Source of the DNA: Myxococcus xanthus | GTDB taxonomy: Bacteria; Myxococcota; Myxococcia; Myxococcales; Myxococcaceae | DNA: 38,996 nucleotides | Assembly (NCBI RefSeq): GCF_013116825.1 | Contig: NZ_JABFNS010000089.1 | Coordinates: 1 to 38,996, forward strand | Direction of reading: 5' to 3' | Shown here: piece after piece, positions 16,821 through 26,379 of the stretch | How positions within the stretch are numbered: position 1 is the first letter of the stretch | How the letters are laid out: the number at the start of each line of letters is the position of its first letter | Made by a program: the position numbers and the translations under genes | The notes under the pieces: generated by a model | The model's database searches: none | Told to the model about the DNA's origin: nothing | What the model saw: only the letters and a program-made list of their open reading frames with translations

Positions 16821-16967
16821 GTTGTGTCCCTATAAGTGTCAAGGCTCGGCTAACCAGGTCGCTGTTCGGTCCGGCCAATCAGGTCCGGACGTGAGGCCCC
16901 CGGGAAGCGCGACGGCGTGGACCGCGCGAGTTCGGCCAAACCGGTCCGGCAGGGGCTCCGCCAGGTG

Positions 16968-17749
16968 TCAGCGTGCGGCAGTCTCGACCTGGGCCGCGCG
17001 CGGTGCTCGGGTGCGCTTGGCGAGCGGTGGGTTGCGGTAGCTGTCACTCTCGATGGTGAGGACATGGGAGTGGTGCAACAGCCGGTCCATGGCGGTGCTG
17101 GCCAGCAGTGCGTCACCAAATAGCGGAGGCCACTCCTCCAGGGCGCGATTGGGGGTGATGCAAGTGGCCGCGCGCTCGTAGCGACGGCGGATAATCTCGT
17201 ACAGGTCGACGCCCTCCTCGCCCGTGAGGGGCCGCAGTCCGAGGTCGTCGACGATGAGCAGGACTGGAGTGGTGAAGCGCAGAAGGCGTCGCTCGTAGCT
17301 GCTGTCGGCGCGTGAGGCTCGCAAATGAGTGAGCATGTCGTGGGCGCTCACGTAGAGGACGGCGTGGCCGGCGCGGCAAGCACGCTGGCCCAGCGCCTGG
17401 GCGAGGTGACTCTTGCCGACGCCCGCCGGGCCCACCACCAGCACATTCTCTTGCCGCTCGACAAAGGCGCAGGTGCCCAACTCCACCACCTTGGTGCGCG
17501 GGACGGAGGTGTTGAAGGAGAAGTCGAAGTCCTCCAGGGTGCTGGGCCGCTCGAAGGCCGCCGGCGCAGGCGCACGTCCAACTGCTTGTCATCGCGGCGC
17601 TCCACCTCGTTGGCCAGCAGTCGGTAGAGGAATTCCGTCAGCGACAGGTTGGCGTCGGCCGCCTCGCGGCAGCGCACCTCGAGGGCCCGCAGCAGCCCGG
17701 ACAGGCGCAGCTTCTTCAGCACGGGGACGAGTTCGTCATAGGCACTCAT
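16968..17749 (-). pseudogene. istB: IstB-like ATP-binding helper, frameshifted
   Basis: The N-terminal part (from the ATG at 17749, MSAYDELVPVLKKLRLSGLL) and the C-terminal part (VVGPAGVGKSHLAQALGQ Walker A; VLLIVDDLGLRPL Walker B; ERAATCITPNRALEEW) are in different frames. Restoring them needs one base near 17563-17567. Intact IstB assists the IS21 transposase by ATP-dependent target selection. The rest matches a 260-residue IstB well. Confidence 0.85.
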
Positions 17750-17804
17750 GCGGGGGGACACTCCTTGAGCGGGGTGGGACTGCGGGGACAGCGAGGGGGG
17801 AGCG

Positions 17805-19398
17805 CTAACGCAGCAGCAGCGTGCGCACGTCGCGAGCGTAGCGGGGCGCCGGCGACGTAGCCGTGGCGGCGGGTATGGCGATGGCCAGGTGCCCGTCCTG
17901 GGGCAACGGCTGCAAGTCCAGGCCGCGGCGCAGGATGTCCTTGAGGCCCTGGTAGCGCAGGTTGCCGAAGTGCAGCGCCCGGCGGCACGCGGCCTCGGCG
18001 CGCTCGCGCGGGAAGCCTTCCAGGTGCACCACCATGGCCTGCACGCAGCGCAGCTGGCTGAGGACGTCATCCGCGTCGAAGACGGCGCGCACGTACGCCT
18101 CGGTGTGAGGGCCCAGCTGGGCCGCCCGCGTCTCCCAGTGGCCGCGACTGCGGTGGCGCAGGGCCGCGCGCGCCTCGGGCAGGCGGGCTTCCACTGTGCT
18201 GCGGTGGCCCTCGCCGCGCAGCGGGTGGGTGGCCACGCGCTCGTCCTGGGCGTACACGCGCACGTCGTGGGCCGTGACGCACAGCCAGACGCGCTGGCCG
18301 AGGAGACGCCAAGGCACCGAGTACAGCCGTCGGCCGTACATGACGTGGGCGTCCCGGTGCACGCGGGCCTCGTGCCACACCTCGGGCGCCCACGCGGCCG
18401 CTGGCAGCGCACGCAGCGCCTCGGCCTCGGCCTGCTGGAAGAGGAGGCGCGGCTGGCGCCCTGTCGTGCCGTGCACGCGGACCGACGCCACGTCCCGAAG
18501 TCAGCGCTGCAAGTCGGCCTCGCACTCGCGCGCGTCCTCTCCGGCCCTCCCGGCGAAGAAGTTGCCCTTCACGTAGCGCACGCCCGCCTCCACCTTGCCC
18601 TTCTTCTCAGGGGCCCGGGGTGGAGCCGGGTCGACGATGAAGCCGTAGTGGCGCGCCAGGCGCGCGGTAGCTGCGCTGCAGGGCCCTCTCCCCGTCCACC
18701 CCGAAGGCCGCGCGCACCACCGCCGCCTTGAGGTTGTCGGGCACCACGCAGCGGGGCACGCCGCCGAAGTACGCGAAGGCGGCCTCGTGGCAGCGCAGCC
18801 ACGTCTCTACGCGCTGGTCGAACACCGGCGTGGCGAAGAGGTGGCGGCTGTAGCCGAGCACCATGACGAACACCCAGGCGCGCCGCAGAGTCCCCGTGTC
18901 CGCGTCGTACAGTCGGCCCACTTCACCGAAATCCACCTGCGCCACCTCGCCCGGGGCCGTCTCCACGGGGATTGCGACGTCCTCTTCACTCACGCCCTGG
19001 GCCCGACGCACGCTGCCCACCAGGCGTTTGACGGCCGAGAGGCTGCCTGCCGGTACCCCCGCCTCCATCTGCAACCGGGTGAAGATGGCCTGCGGCTGCA
19101 GGCCCTTGGACACCCATGCTTCCACCTGGGCGCGGTGCGCCTCCAGGCTCGACGTCTGCTGGGGCACTGGCGGGGATGCTGGCCGCGTGGCCAGCACCGC
19201 GGCCTTGAGCACCTCAAGCTCGGGCAGCTCCTGCACGTCGCCCCGCAGCAGCCCCGCCGCCTCCAGCACGCGCCGATAGCTGCGCTCCACGTCCACTCCC
19301 ATGCTCAGCACCCGGACCACTTGCCTCGCGGGCGTGCCCAGGCGGTGCAACCGCACCAATTCCTGCAGCCGGTCCATCTCCACTCTCCGGTTACTCAC
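17805..19398 (-). pseudogene. istA: IstA-like transposase, frameshift plus nonsense mutation
   Basis: From the ATG at 19398 (MSNRRVEMDRLQELVRLHRLG) the N-terminal helix-turn-helix and first half of the DDE core are readable, including VAQVDFGEVG (first Asp) and VVPDNLKAAV (second Asp). Near 18660 the frame shifts; the sequence resumes with EKKGKVEAGVRYVKGNFF (terminal Glu). At 18499-18501 a Trp codon has become TGA before the conserved C-terminus ending near 17805. At least two inactivating changes are therefore present. Confidence 0.85.
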
Positions 19399-19594
19399 GC
19401 CACTTCCCTTTCCAAGGGAAGCCAGCGTGGCCTGTCGGCGGGACGCCCGGGGGGACCGGTTTGGCCGAACCGGTGCGGACCGGGTTGGCCGAACTCACCC
19501 CGACGGGTTCGCCGAACACCGGAGGACCTGTTACGCCGAGCTACGACATATAAGTGTGTAGAAGGCGAGGAGGGACGAGCGGAAAAGAGGGAAG

Positions 19595-19648
19595 CTCCTC
19601 GGTGAAACCAACCGAGACGGTCTCCCCCCTGGCAGGGGAGCCGAGGAG
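19595..19648 (+). other. Two mutually exclusive stem-loops (possible structured leader)
   Basis: CTCCTCGG (19595-19602) can pair with CCGAGGAG (19641-19648), enclosing a hairpin CTCCCC/GGGGAG (19622-19627 with 19635-19640). Alternatively TCGGT (19599-19603) pairs with ACCGA (19611-19615), which uses the same bases. Eight bases downstream an ATG (19657) opens a short unrecognised frame. The arrangement looks like an attenuator or an IS end structure; evidence is limited to base pairing. Confidence 0.25.
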
Positions 19649-19760
19649 TTCCCGCCATGGACGATACCGAGTTTGCCGTGCCCTCGCACGAGGCGGTGCG
19701 CACCGACGTGCGAGGCTTCTTCCTGGTCCTCCGCACCAGGACGGGGCACGGCGAACAGTT

Positions 19761-20025
19761 ACGCAAGAGCAGCCACGGCGGCAGCGCCAGCTCAAGCAGG
19801 CTGCCCTCTCGGGGGGGGCGGCGCTGCCGAGGCGACCACTTCCACCGGAAGAAAGGCGGCCCGCTGGGCGGGGCGTGTCGAGCGACGCTGGGCCTCCCTA
19901 TAGAGCCGATACTGGAAGACACCGAGCGACAGGCCGTGCTGGGCCACGAACTCCTTCTGCTGCAACCCACTCTCCTCGAACTCCGCCACCAATTGCTTCG
20001 ACTCATCAGGGCCAGGTCGTCGCAT
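19761..20025 (-). pseudogene. tnpA: IS66-type TnpA (OrfA) remnant
   Basis: Starts MRRPGPDESKQLVAEFEESG and continues with LQQKEFVAQHGLSLGVFQYRLY, the helix-turn-helix of the IS66 accessory protein TnpA, then FLPVEVV. A frameshift falls in an eight-G run (19811-19818); past it the shifted frame gives REGSLLELALPPWLLLR, the usual TnpA C-terminal strand, and then homology stops at 19761. No tnpB or tnpC is nearby, so only a fragment remains. Confidence 0.7.
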
Positions 20026-20105
20026 GTCGAAGAGAACCGGTGTGCCCACCTCGGCTCAGCACGCCGGCCGTCGGTAGTTTATCGCGCCCGAGCCCACCAT
20101 CCGCT

Positions 20106-20900
20106 TCACCAGCCGCGTCTTGAATGCATCCGTGTACGGCACCGTGTCCTGCCTGATCTCGCCCCCAAGGCGTCGTCATTCAGCTCGGCATGTCTGCCGA
20201 GGCGACAACTTCCCTGACACAGGGGGGCGCTGAGTCTCAGCTCCCAGTGCTCCGGGAGAATGGGCGACAGGGGCTCCGCTACGTCCACGAAGTCTGTGTG
20301 GGCAAGCTTGAGGTACTCGACGAGGGGGCGCAGGCGCTGGTGCTCCGCAGGCATCAGTCGGCGCTCCTCCTCGACGCTGACTGCGTAGCGGGCGAAGTGC
20401 TCCGAGGGCTCCAATACCCAGTCCTCCAGATCCGACTCACCCGGCACGAGGGTGTCCGAGGCCCCGGTGCCTGCAAGCCTCAAGCGTCAAGAACAGCGCG
20501 TTTGCGACGCCGAGCGCGTGGTCGAGCATCGCATTCATCACGAACACGTCGGCGGGTCGCTTCTTGAGCGGCAGGATCTCTTCGCTGCCGGATTGCTTGG
20601 CGCTCTCGAAGTGCTCGCGCGCACCGCCGAACAGCTCGTGTCGTGATGGGCGTCGGTGCCGCAGAGCTGCCGTGCCCTCGGAGGGCGGTTGCGGCAGTGC
20701 GCGAGGTACGCGACGCGGGGCACCTTTCCGACCTCAAATTGCACCCAGTAGCAGCGAGATGGGGGAGGGACGTTGATGCGCTCGCAGCCCCGTGCGAGGA
20801 GTCTCGATGCGACGTCGTACCGGGCCACGCCCTTCGTCATCGGCTTGGCCCAGGTTTCCCCGAAATGCTTCTCCCGAGCGATTCCTATCCGCAGCGTCAC
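20106..20900 (-). pseudogene. Frameshifted sixth gene of the Wadjet operon (unknown family)
   Basis: A GTG at 20900 overlaps the jetD stop by 4 bases, exactly as the other genes of this operon do. The first frame encodes MTLRIGIAREKHF, PSRCYWVQFEVGKV and onward to LCGTDAHHD. Coding then moves to a second frame near 20637 (ELFGGAREHFESAKQSGSEE, KKRPADVFVMNAMLDHALG) and to a third near 20475 (ESDLEDWVLEPSEHFARYAV, EYLKLAHTDFVDVAEPLSP), ending by 20106. The three pieces read as one acidic protein of roughly 220-260 residues. I do not recognise it. The two shifts mean it is either decayed or affected by sequencing error. Confidence 0.5.
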
Positions 20901-21973
20901 CTGGGAAGAATTGACCAGGCGGCTCGGAACTCCTCCGGCCCAAGCACTTCTTCAGGAATTCGTCGTCCTGCCCGCAATAGGTTGTGGACCTGATTGCGAA
21001 GCGACGGGCTGATGATGTCGAGACTCCTTTCCCGAGCGGAATTGGAGAAGCGCTCCTGTGAAGGCCAACCCAGTGAATATCCGAAGGCTTCTGCTGCGAG
21101 GAGCATCTGGCGGTGTAGCTCGTCGGCGGCAAGGAGGGCGGGGAGTCCGAGCTCCTTCGCACACTTTCGAGCAGCGAACGCGATGTCGAGACCTGCGTCA
21201 TCGAGATCGCCTACGTAATGGATAGACTGGACGGGGCGCTCAATCGTCTTGAGATGGCCGAGCGCGGCGAGAAGACTGCGACCGCCACCATACGCGACGA
21301 GGTCATATTGTCTGGCTTCCAACTCGGCGAGAACACGTCTCGCCACAGCAAACGGGCCAGCGTTCTCGAAAATGAGCATACGGCCACCGTCCCCAACCGC
21401 CTCCCACGCAAGCGGAAGCGCATCTGGAAGACAGGCCAGTAGCTCCAGGGTCAGGCGCGAGGGGCCGAACAGCGACGTGGTCGCGAGCGACGCGAGCATC
21501 TTCTCGTCGCCCGTGAGCTGCAGCGACCGATACTTCAGCGGCGCTGGCTCGCTGAACATCCCGTTCACGAACCCATCGTGGACGCGGCGCAGGAACTCGA
21601 CCTGTTGCGTCGAGAGGTTTCGGCACTGGACCACCCAGTGAAGGTTCTGGTGCCAGGGAAACGTCCGCCACGAGAAATCTGACGGCATGGACCGCTCGCG
21701 AACGATGTCCACGCTCGTTGGAACAGCCGGATCCATGGACCGATCCCAGCGCTTCCCATGCTCCGGCGGCAGACGGATGCTCCCGCGCGTCTCGATGGAC
21801 CTGAGCGCGTCGAGCAAGAGCCGGCGTTCTGCGGGACCGGGCGTCCTGTGCGGAAAGACGTTCGCCAAGGCGCGCCAGAGCTCTTGCTCGCCAACGCGAA
21901 CGGCACCGTCTGCCAGGAGCCTACGTTCGAACTGTTCGACCTGACGCTCATCGAGCTCCGAAGCAGTCATCAC
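20897..21973 (-). CDS. jetD: Wadjet JetD, Toprim-type DNA-cleaving subunit
   Basis: A 358-residue protein. The N-terminal 180 residues match the JetD arm domain (FSWRTFPWHQNLHWVVQCRNL). The C-terminal Toprim-like domain has the catalytic Glu in MLIFENAGPF (E203), a glycine turn (AYGGGRS, 228-233) and the metal-binding GDLDDAG (D256, D258). In characterised Wadjet systems JetD is the nuclease that cuts small circular DNA after loop extrusion by JetABC. The start GTG at 21973 overlaps the jetC stop by four bases; an ATG follows as the second codon. All key residues seem present. Confidence 0.9.
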   Translation of the reverse strand: MMTASELDERQVEQFERRLLADGAVRVGEQELWRALANVFPHRTPGPAERRLLLDALRSIETRGSIRLPPEHGKRWDRSMDPAVPTSVDIVRERSMPSDFSWRTFPWHQNLHWVVQCRNLSTQQVEFLRRVHDGFVNGMFSEPAPLKYRSLQLTGDEKMLASLATTSLFGPSRLTLELLACLPDALPLAWEAVGDGGRMLIFENAGPFAVARRVLAELEARQYDLVAYGGGRSLLAALGHLKTIERPVQSIHYVGDLDDAGLDIAFAARKCAKELGLPALLAADELHRQMLLAAEAFGYSLGWPSQERFSNSARERSLDIISPSLRNQVHNLLRAGRRIPEEVLGPEEFRAAWSILPR

Positions 21974-24900
21974 CGCTCCGCGTCATCTGGGCGCGCGTCC
22001 GGGCCTTTCTCTCGGCGTCCAATTCTGACCGCTTCGATGACGCGCACCTCGTCGGGAGCGTGCTCGACGAGGCGACGACCTGTGTTGCGGTCGACGCGTT
22101 CGTTGCGGAGGCGGATCACGTTCGGGAGGGCGCGGAGCGCCTCGTGATCGTTGACCCCGGTTGTATAAATGAGCTGCACCCCCATCGCCCGGGCGACGTC
22201 TCGCTGTAGCTCCAGGAAGCGGGCGCGTGACGCGCGGCCGATGGGGTTGTCGAGGATCAGCACGCTGGATGCGCGCCTGGAGAGCCCGCGCGAGCGACCG
22301 CGCACCCGCGCGAGCGTGCAGTAGAGGAGAATGGCGCCCGTAAGCTGCTCTCCTCCGCTTGAGCGGGCCATCTCGGGAATGCTCACGGTTCGCCGGTCGA
22401 GCGCGGGATCCGGGTGCAATACGCGAACCTGGACCGGCCGCGCGAGCCGTCGCACCGCAGCCTGAACCAACGCGACGCCTCCGAGATCGTGCTTGCCATC
22501 GAGAAGCTCATCGATGAGCTCGGCTAAACGAGCGCGCTTCTCGCTCGGGTCGTCCGGCTCCTGCGTTTGAATCCGTAGGAAGTGCACGCCACCGATGCCG
22601 GGCACATGGTCGGGAAGCTTGGAGAGGTTCGATGCCTGGCGTAGCAGCTTCATCCCCTCTTCGGCGACGGCATGCAACTCGTCGACCAGAACCGTTCGAT
22701 GGCGATCGACGCCCGATATCTGTTCCTCGAGTACGTTGCGGCGTAGCTCGAGCTGCGCCGCGAGTTGCTCGCTTGCACTTTCGAGCGCAGGCTCGTCATG
22801 CTCCTGGAGCCGCCGCACCCAGGGCGCGTCGAGACGCTCGAACTCGGGTCCCGCCGCGAATGCGCGAAGCGCCGCGATGGCTGTTCCTCGCTCGTTGTCC
22901 ATCGACTGCCAGTCCGCGCGCGCTCTGCGGAGCCCGTCGCTCGTCTTCTTCAGCCGAGAGGGCAAGAGCGACTCTTCGAACGTCGCGGCCAGGCCCGGAC
23001 GGGGCGGGCTGCCCCCCTCCGCGAGCAGGTCTGCGTAGTCGTCACGCAAAGACTTCAGCCGCTCCGCGTGCCGCTCAATGTCGGAAGCACGCTGTCGAAC
23101 CTGATCGGCGTTCTGCTTCGTCTCGGTCGCTCGTGCCTGCTCCGACTCTGCGCTGTGCTGGTGCAGCTTCGCCTCGCCCTCTAAGGCCGTCGCCTCGGTC
23201 TCGGCGAGCTCCGGCGTGCTCGGTGCCCGTTGAAGAGGGGCCAACATGATGAACGACTTGCAGGCACCCTCGGCCTGCTCGAGCGCGACGGCGGCGGGGT
23301 CGATGCGGCCCTTGAGATTGCCCATGCGGCCTTGCAGTGAGCTCGCCTTCGCCTCGGCATCCTGCCGGAGTTGCTCAACCGTGTCCGGCTCCGCGAGTCC
23401 AGCGAGGTGCTCTCGCACGAGCTCTTCCGTGATCTCCGCGGAGAGGAGCTTCGCGAGTCGACCGCGCTCTTCTTTCGCGTTGTCGTCGTTCTGCTTCGCA
23501 AGCGCCAAGAGAGCGTCCGCGCCGACCTTCTCTTCGTACTGGCCCTTGAGGAGCTGGTACCGGTCACGAAGCTCGTCGTTCGGTCCCGGCTCGCCGGCAA
23601 CCTCGCCCTCGACGTACTCGAGCGCGGCCCGCTCGGTCTCGATGCCGCGCGCCTCTTCGCCTTGCTTCTGCGCCGCTACGGACGAGCCCGTCGCACGCTC
23701 GTCGGCGGCGTCTGCGAGATTCTGCCATTGACTGATCTCCTCGGCCGCCTTCTTCGCCCGAGTCTTCGCCGTTTCCAGCTCCGTTCGCCACTTCGCGGAC
23801 GGATGGACGTGTTCTTCGAGGAAGGCGCTGAGGCGACGGACCGCGTTCCGGGCAGTCTCCAGATTGAGGTCCTGGTCGCGCCGTTCGGTCTCGCCCCGCT
23901 TGCGGTCGGCGGCCTTCTGTTTGCGCTCGTCCTGTAGGGCAGCCAACCGCGTGCGAGCTTCCTCTTCCTTCAGCGACGCCCCCAAAACGTCGCGCGACGT
24001 ATTCTCGTACCAGCCCACTGGGTACCGTGCGCGAAACGAACGCAACGACTCGGCAGCTCGGGTGAGCTCCCGTTGTTGAAGATCCGCCGACTGGATCCGC
24101 TTACGGTGCTCATCGAGACGGGCTCGGAGCTCGCTCAATCGGGTCCGCGCAACGTCGCGGTCGAACCATGCTGACTCTCTCGGTCCCACGACGACGCCAG
24201 GCAGTTCCGGAGCCCGGGTCAGGGCATCGGTGCCACCGATCAGCACAGGGCCTTCCGGCTCCAGTCCAGCCTCGCGCATGAGTTCGGCGGCTCGTTCGAG
24301 ATCGGCGGGCCGAACGACAACGCCTTGAGCAAGCGAGGGCGCTTTGCGAACTGCGGCTCGCGCCTCTTGCTTGGGCACGTTCGCCTGAATCCACGACCAC
24401 CCCGACCAGGCCTGCCCGCCAAGCCGCTCGCTGAGGAACTCGACCACGCGCTGGGCATCGGGCGACGGTGGCAGGAGGCCGTGCTCTTCGAGATGAAGGG
24501 CGGCACGCTCGTCATCCGCAGCCGCCAGCCGCGTGTCCACGACGACCCGCTGTGCGGCACGAGCCGTCTGCTCGAGCGTGCCCACCGCGTCGGTGCTGAT
24601 GCGATCGGCATCAAGCGTCTCGAGTTCGAGCGCCGCCTTGAGCGCGGCATCGCCCTCGATGAACTCGCGCTCCTGCATTGCACGATCGAAGCGATCCTTG
24701 AGCTTCTGACGCTCTGACTGGCACTGCGAGAGCACGTCCGTTGCCCTCGCGATGGCGCCGTCGAATGCCTCGAGAGCCTCGTCGAGACGTACGATCTCGC
24801 TGTCGAGCCGCTCAACCGCAGCCTCATGGTCGGTAGCCTTGCCCGTCCAACGGCTGACGCCCGCGTCGGCCGACTCATCGGAGCCGAGGATCCCTGCGCG

Positions 24901-26379
24901 GACCAACTGCTTGCGCTTGGACTCGACGGCATCGAGGCGCTGCTCGAGCCCTTTCGCCTCGGTTTCTGCCTGGCCCTGGACTTTGCCGGCCTCCAACGCT
25001 TGGTGTCGACATTCGCGCGCCTCCTCGCGGGCAGTTTTCTCGTCGCCGCGCGCCTCCTCGGCCTTCCTCCGATGGTCTTGGGCCCGCCAGGTCAACGCAG
25101 ACGCGAACCTGCGCGCCGCACTCTCGAGCTCCGCGCGCAACGGGGCATGCTTCCGCTCACGTTGCTGAAGCGACCTGCGCTGGTCCTTCGCCTTCTCTTC
25201 GAACTGGATCGCCCGCCGAAGGGGAACCGCGGCGCTCCAGATTCTGGCGAGACGCTGGGCGGTGCGCCAGTCGTCCTGCACCTGGTCATGTTCTTCTTTT
25301 AGCCGCGCGAGCCGTAGCTCTGCGGCATGTCTCTTGAGCTGAGCGGCGCGCCCACGCTTCGCCGTCGCGTGTCGCGACTGCTCCTTCGAGGACTCGGCAT
25401 GGCGTGCATGGGCCTCATTGAGCCGCTCGGCGTCTTCGCCGAGCTCCTTAACGCGCACTGCGGCGAGCGCGTCGAGGGCTTCGAGATCGGTTCGGGCTTC
25501 ACTCAGCTCCGTGCGCAGACGTTCGCGACGGTCGCGAACGCCGCGCATGGCACTTATACGTGTGAGCAGGCCGGCGACGAGGTCGCGCTCGGGCACGAAC
25601 TGCTCCTTGCGTTGCAGGAGTTCACGGCGGAACGCGATGATGTTCTTGCCAACGCGGTCGCCAAATGCAGGATCGAGAGCGAGGGCCAACAGGAAATCGA
25701 TGAAGTCTTCGGCCTCGGCGAACCGGAACAACTCGTCGGCGCCGCCCTCTCGCTGGTTCATCCTCACCTGATACGAGAACAGCTCCGGGTCGATGCGGGC
25801 GGCCTCCAGCACGTCCTGCCACTCTCGCTGGTTCTCCGTGTCGCTGACGTTGAGGTGCGGAGCGCGATCCCGAAGCGAACGCCATGTCTCGCGGAATGCG
25901 CCGAGCGTGCGGCGCGAACGCGAGCCGTTGTTGGCGGTGTACAGCGGCAAATCCTCGAGCGTTGATTCGGGATGCTCGGGCGTGACGCGGCACGAGAAGA
26001 AGAGGCGACGCAGGTCGCCCGAGCCGTCGCGACGCTCGTAGAAGACTCCCGTCAGGAAGTGTTCAGACTCCAGGCCCAGGGAGTCAGCGGCGGGGTCGAG
26101 CTGCCACTCGGCGACCGTCACGGCTCGGTCGCTCGAAAGGATGTAGTCGTCCAGCGAACGCTGCTTGGCCTCTGCCTTACCGCCGAGGAACTCGCTCTTG
26201 TGCGGGCGAATAATGGCGAAGAAGAGGTTCAGGATGGAGGACTTGCCCCCGCCGTTTCTGAGCCAGAGCGTCGAGTCCGTAGCGCGTCCGTCGGGTGCTT
26301 GGAAGTTGAGCAGGAGGTCATCCATCCGCGCCTGCGGATGCCCGAGAGACACGAACCGAAGTTTCAGGAGCTGGGGCAT
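21970..26379 (-). CDS. jetC: Wadjet JetC, SMC-like (MukB-type) ATPase
   Basis: A 1469-residue protein with the SMC plan. N-terminal head: LWLRNGGGKSSILNLFF, Walker A at 43-48. The middle is dominated by long Glu/Arg/Ala-rich coiled coils (about 270-620 and 800-1290) around a hinge-like segment (about 640-760, with PSLAQGVVVRPADLERAAE). C-terminal head: signature SSGGEQLTGAI (from 1340) and Walker B SVLILDNPIGRAS (Asp1377), in which Asn stands where most SMC ATPases have the catalytic Glu. JetC forms the ATP-driven DNA loop-extruding motor with JetA and JetB. The ATG at 26379 overlaps the jetB stop (TGATG). Confidence 0.9.
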   Translation of the reverse strand: MPQLLKLRFVSLGHPQARMDDLLLNFQAPDGRATDSTLWLRNGGGKSSILNLFFAIIRPHKSEFLGGKAEAKQRSLDDYILSSDRAVTVAEWQLDPAADSLGLESEHFLTGVFYERRDGSGDLRRLFFSCRVTPEHPESTLEDLPLYTANNGSRSRRTLGAFRETWRSLRDRAPHLNVSDTENQREWQDVLEAARIDPELFSYQVRMNQREGGADELFRFAEAEDFIDFLLALALDPAFGDRVGKNIIAFRRELLQRKEQFVPERDLVAGLLTRISAMRGVRDRRERLRTELSEARTDLEALDALAAVRVKELGEDAERLNEAHARHAESSKEQSRHATAKRGRAAQLKRHAAELRLARLKEEHDQVQDDWRTAQRLARIWSAAVPLRRAIQFEEKAKDQRRSLQQRERKHAPLRAELESAARRFASALTWRAQDHRRKAEEARGDEKTAREEARECRHQALEAGKVQGQAETEAKGLEQRLDAVESKRKQLVRAGILGSDESADAGVSRWTGKATDHEAAVERLDSEIVRLDEALEAFDGAIARATDVLSQCQSERQKLKDRFDRAMQEREFIEGDAALKAALELETLDADRISTDAVGTLEQTARAAQRVVVDTRLAAADDERAALHLEEHGLLPPSPDAQRVVEFLSERLGGQAWSGWSWIQANVPKQEARAAVRKAPSLAQGVVVRPADLERAAELMREAGLEPEGPVLIGGTDALTRAPELPGVVVGPRESAWFDRDVARTRLSELRARLDEHRKRIQSADLQQRELTRAAESLRSFRARYPVGWYENTSRDVLGASLKEEEARTRLAALQDERKQKAADRKRGETERRDQDLNLETARNAVRRLSAFLEEHVHPSAKWRTELETAKTRAKKAAEEISQWQNLADAADERATGSSVAAQKQGEEARGIETERAALEYVEGEVAGEPGPNDELRDRYQLLKGQYEEKVGADALLALAKQNDDNAKEERGRLAKLLSAEITEELVREHLAGLAEPDTVEQLRQDAEAKASSLQGRMGNLKGRIDPAAVALEQAEGACKSFIMLAPLQRAPSTPELAETEATALEGEAKLHQHSAESEQARATETKQNADQVRQRASDIERHAERLKSLRDDYADLLAEGGSPPRPGLAATFEESLLPSRLKKTSDGLRRARADWQSMDNERGTAIAALRAFAAGPEFERLDAPWVRRLQEHDEPALESASEQLAAQLELRRNVLEEQISGVDRHRTVLVDELHAVAEEGMKLLRQASNLSKLPDHVPGIGGVHFLRIQTQEPDDPSEKRARLAELIDELLDGKHDLGGVALVQAAVRRLARPVQVRVLHPDPALDRRTVSIPEMARSSGGEQLTGAILLYCTLARVRGRSRGLSRRASSVLILDNPIGRASRARFLELQRDVARAMGVQLIYTTGVNDHEALRALPNVIRLRNERVDRNTGRRLVEHAPDEVRVIEAVRIGRREKGPDARPDDAER

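Larger units (their letters stand above)
16266..16836. other. Intergenic debris between the giant ATPase and the IS21-type element
   Basis: No intact gene. The stretch holds the upstream region of the ATPase gene, a short hairpin (GCAGCC, five bases, GGCTGC near 16356-16372), a possible transposase tail and a frameshifted coiled-coil fragment, listed separately. I found neither a sigma-54 nor a convincing sigma-70 promoter for the ATPase gene. Confidence 0.5.
16837..19548 (-). mobile_element. IS21-type insertion sequence, full length, with 6-bp target duplication
   Basis: Ends are inverted: inward reads TGTCAAGGCTCGGC (from 16837) and TGTCGTAGCTCGGC (from 19548). Directly outside, TATAAG occurs on both sides (16831-16836 and 19549-19554), a 6-bp target duplication within the range made by IS21. 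Just inside each end are repeated TTCGGCCAA-like words in both orientations, the multiple terminal repeats typical of IS21. Both genes are disabled by frameshift or stop, so the element is present in full but cannot make its own enzymes. Confidence 0.85.
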
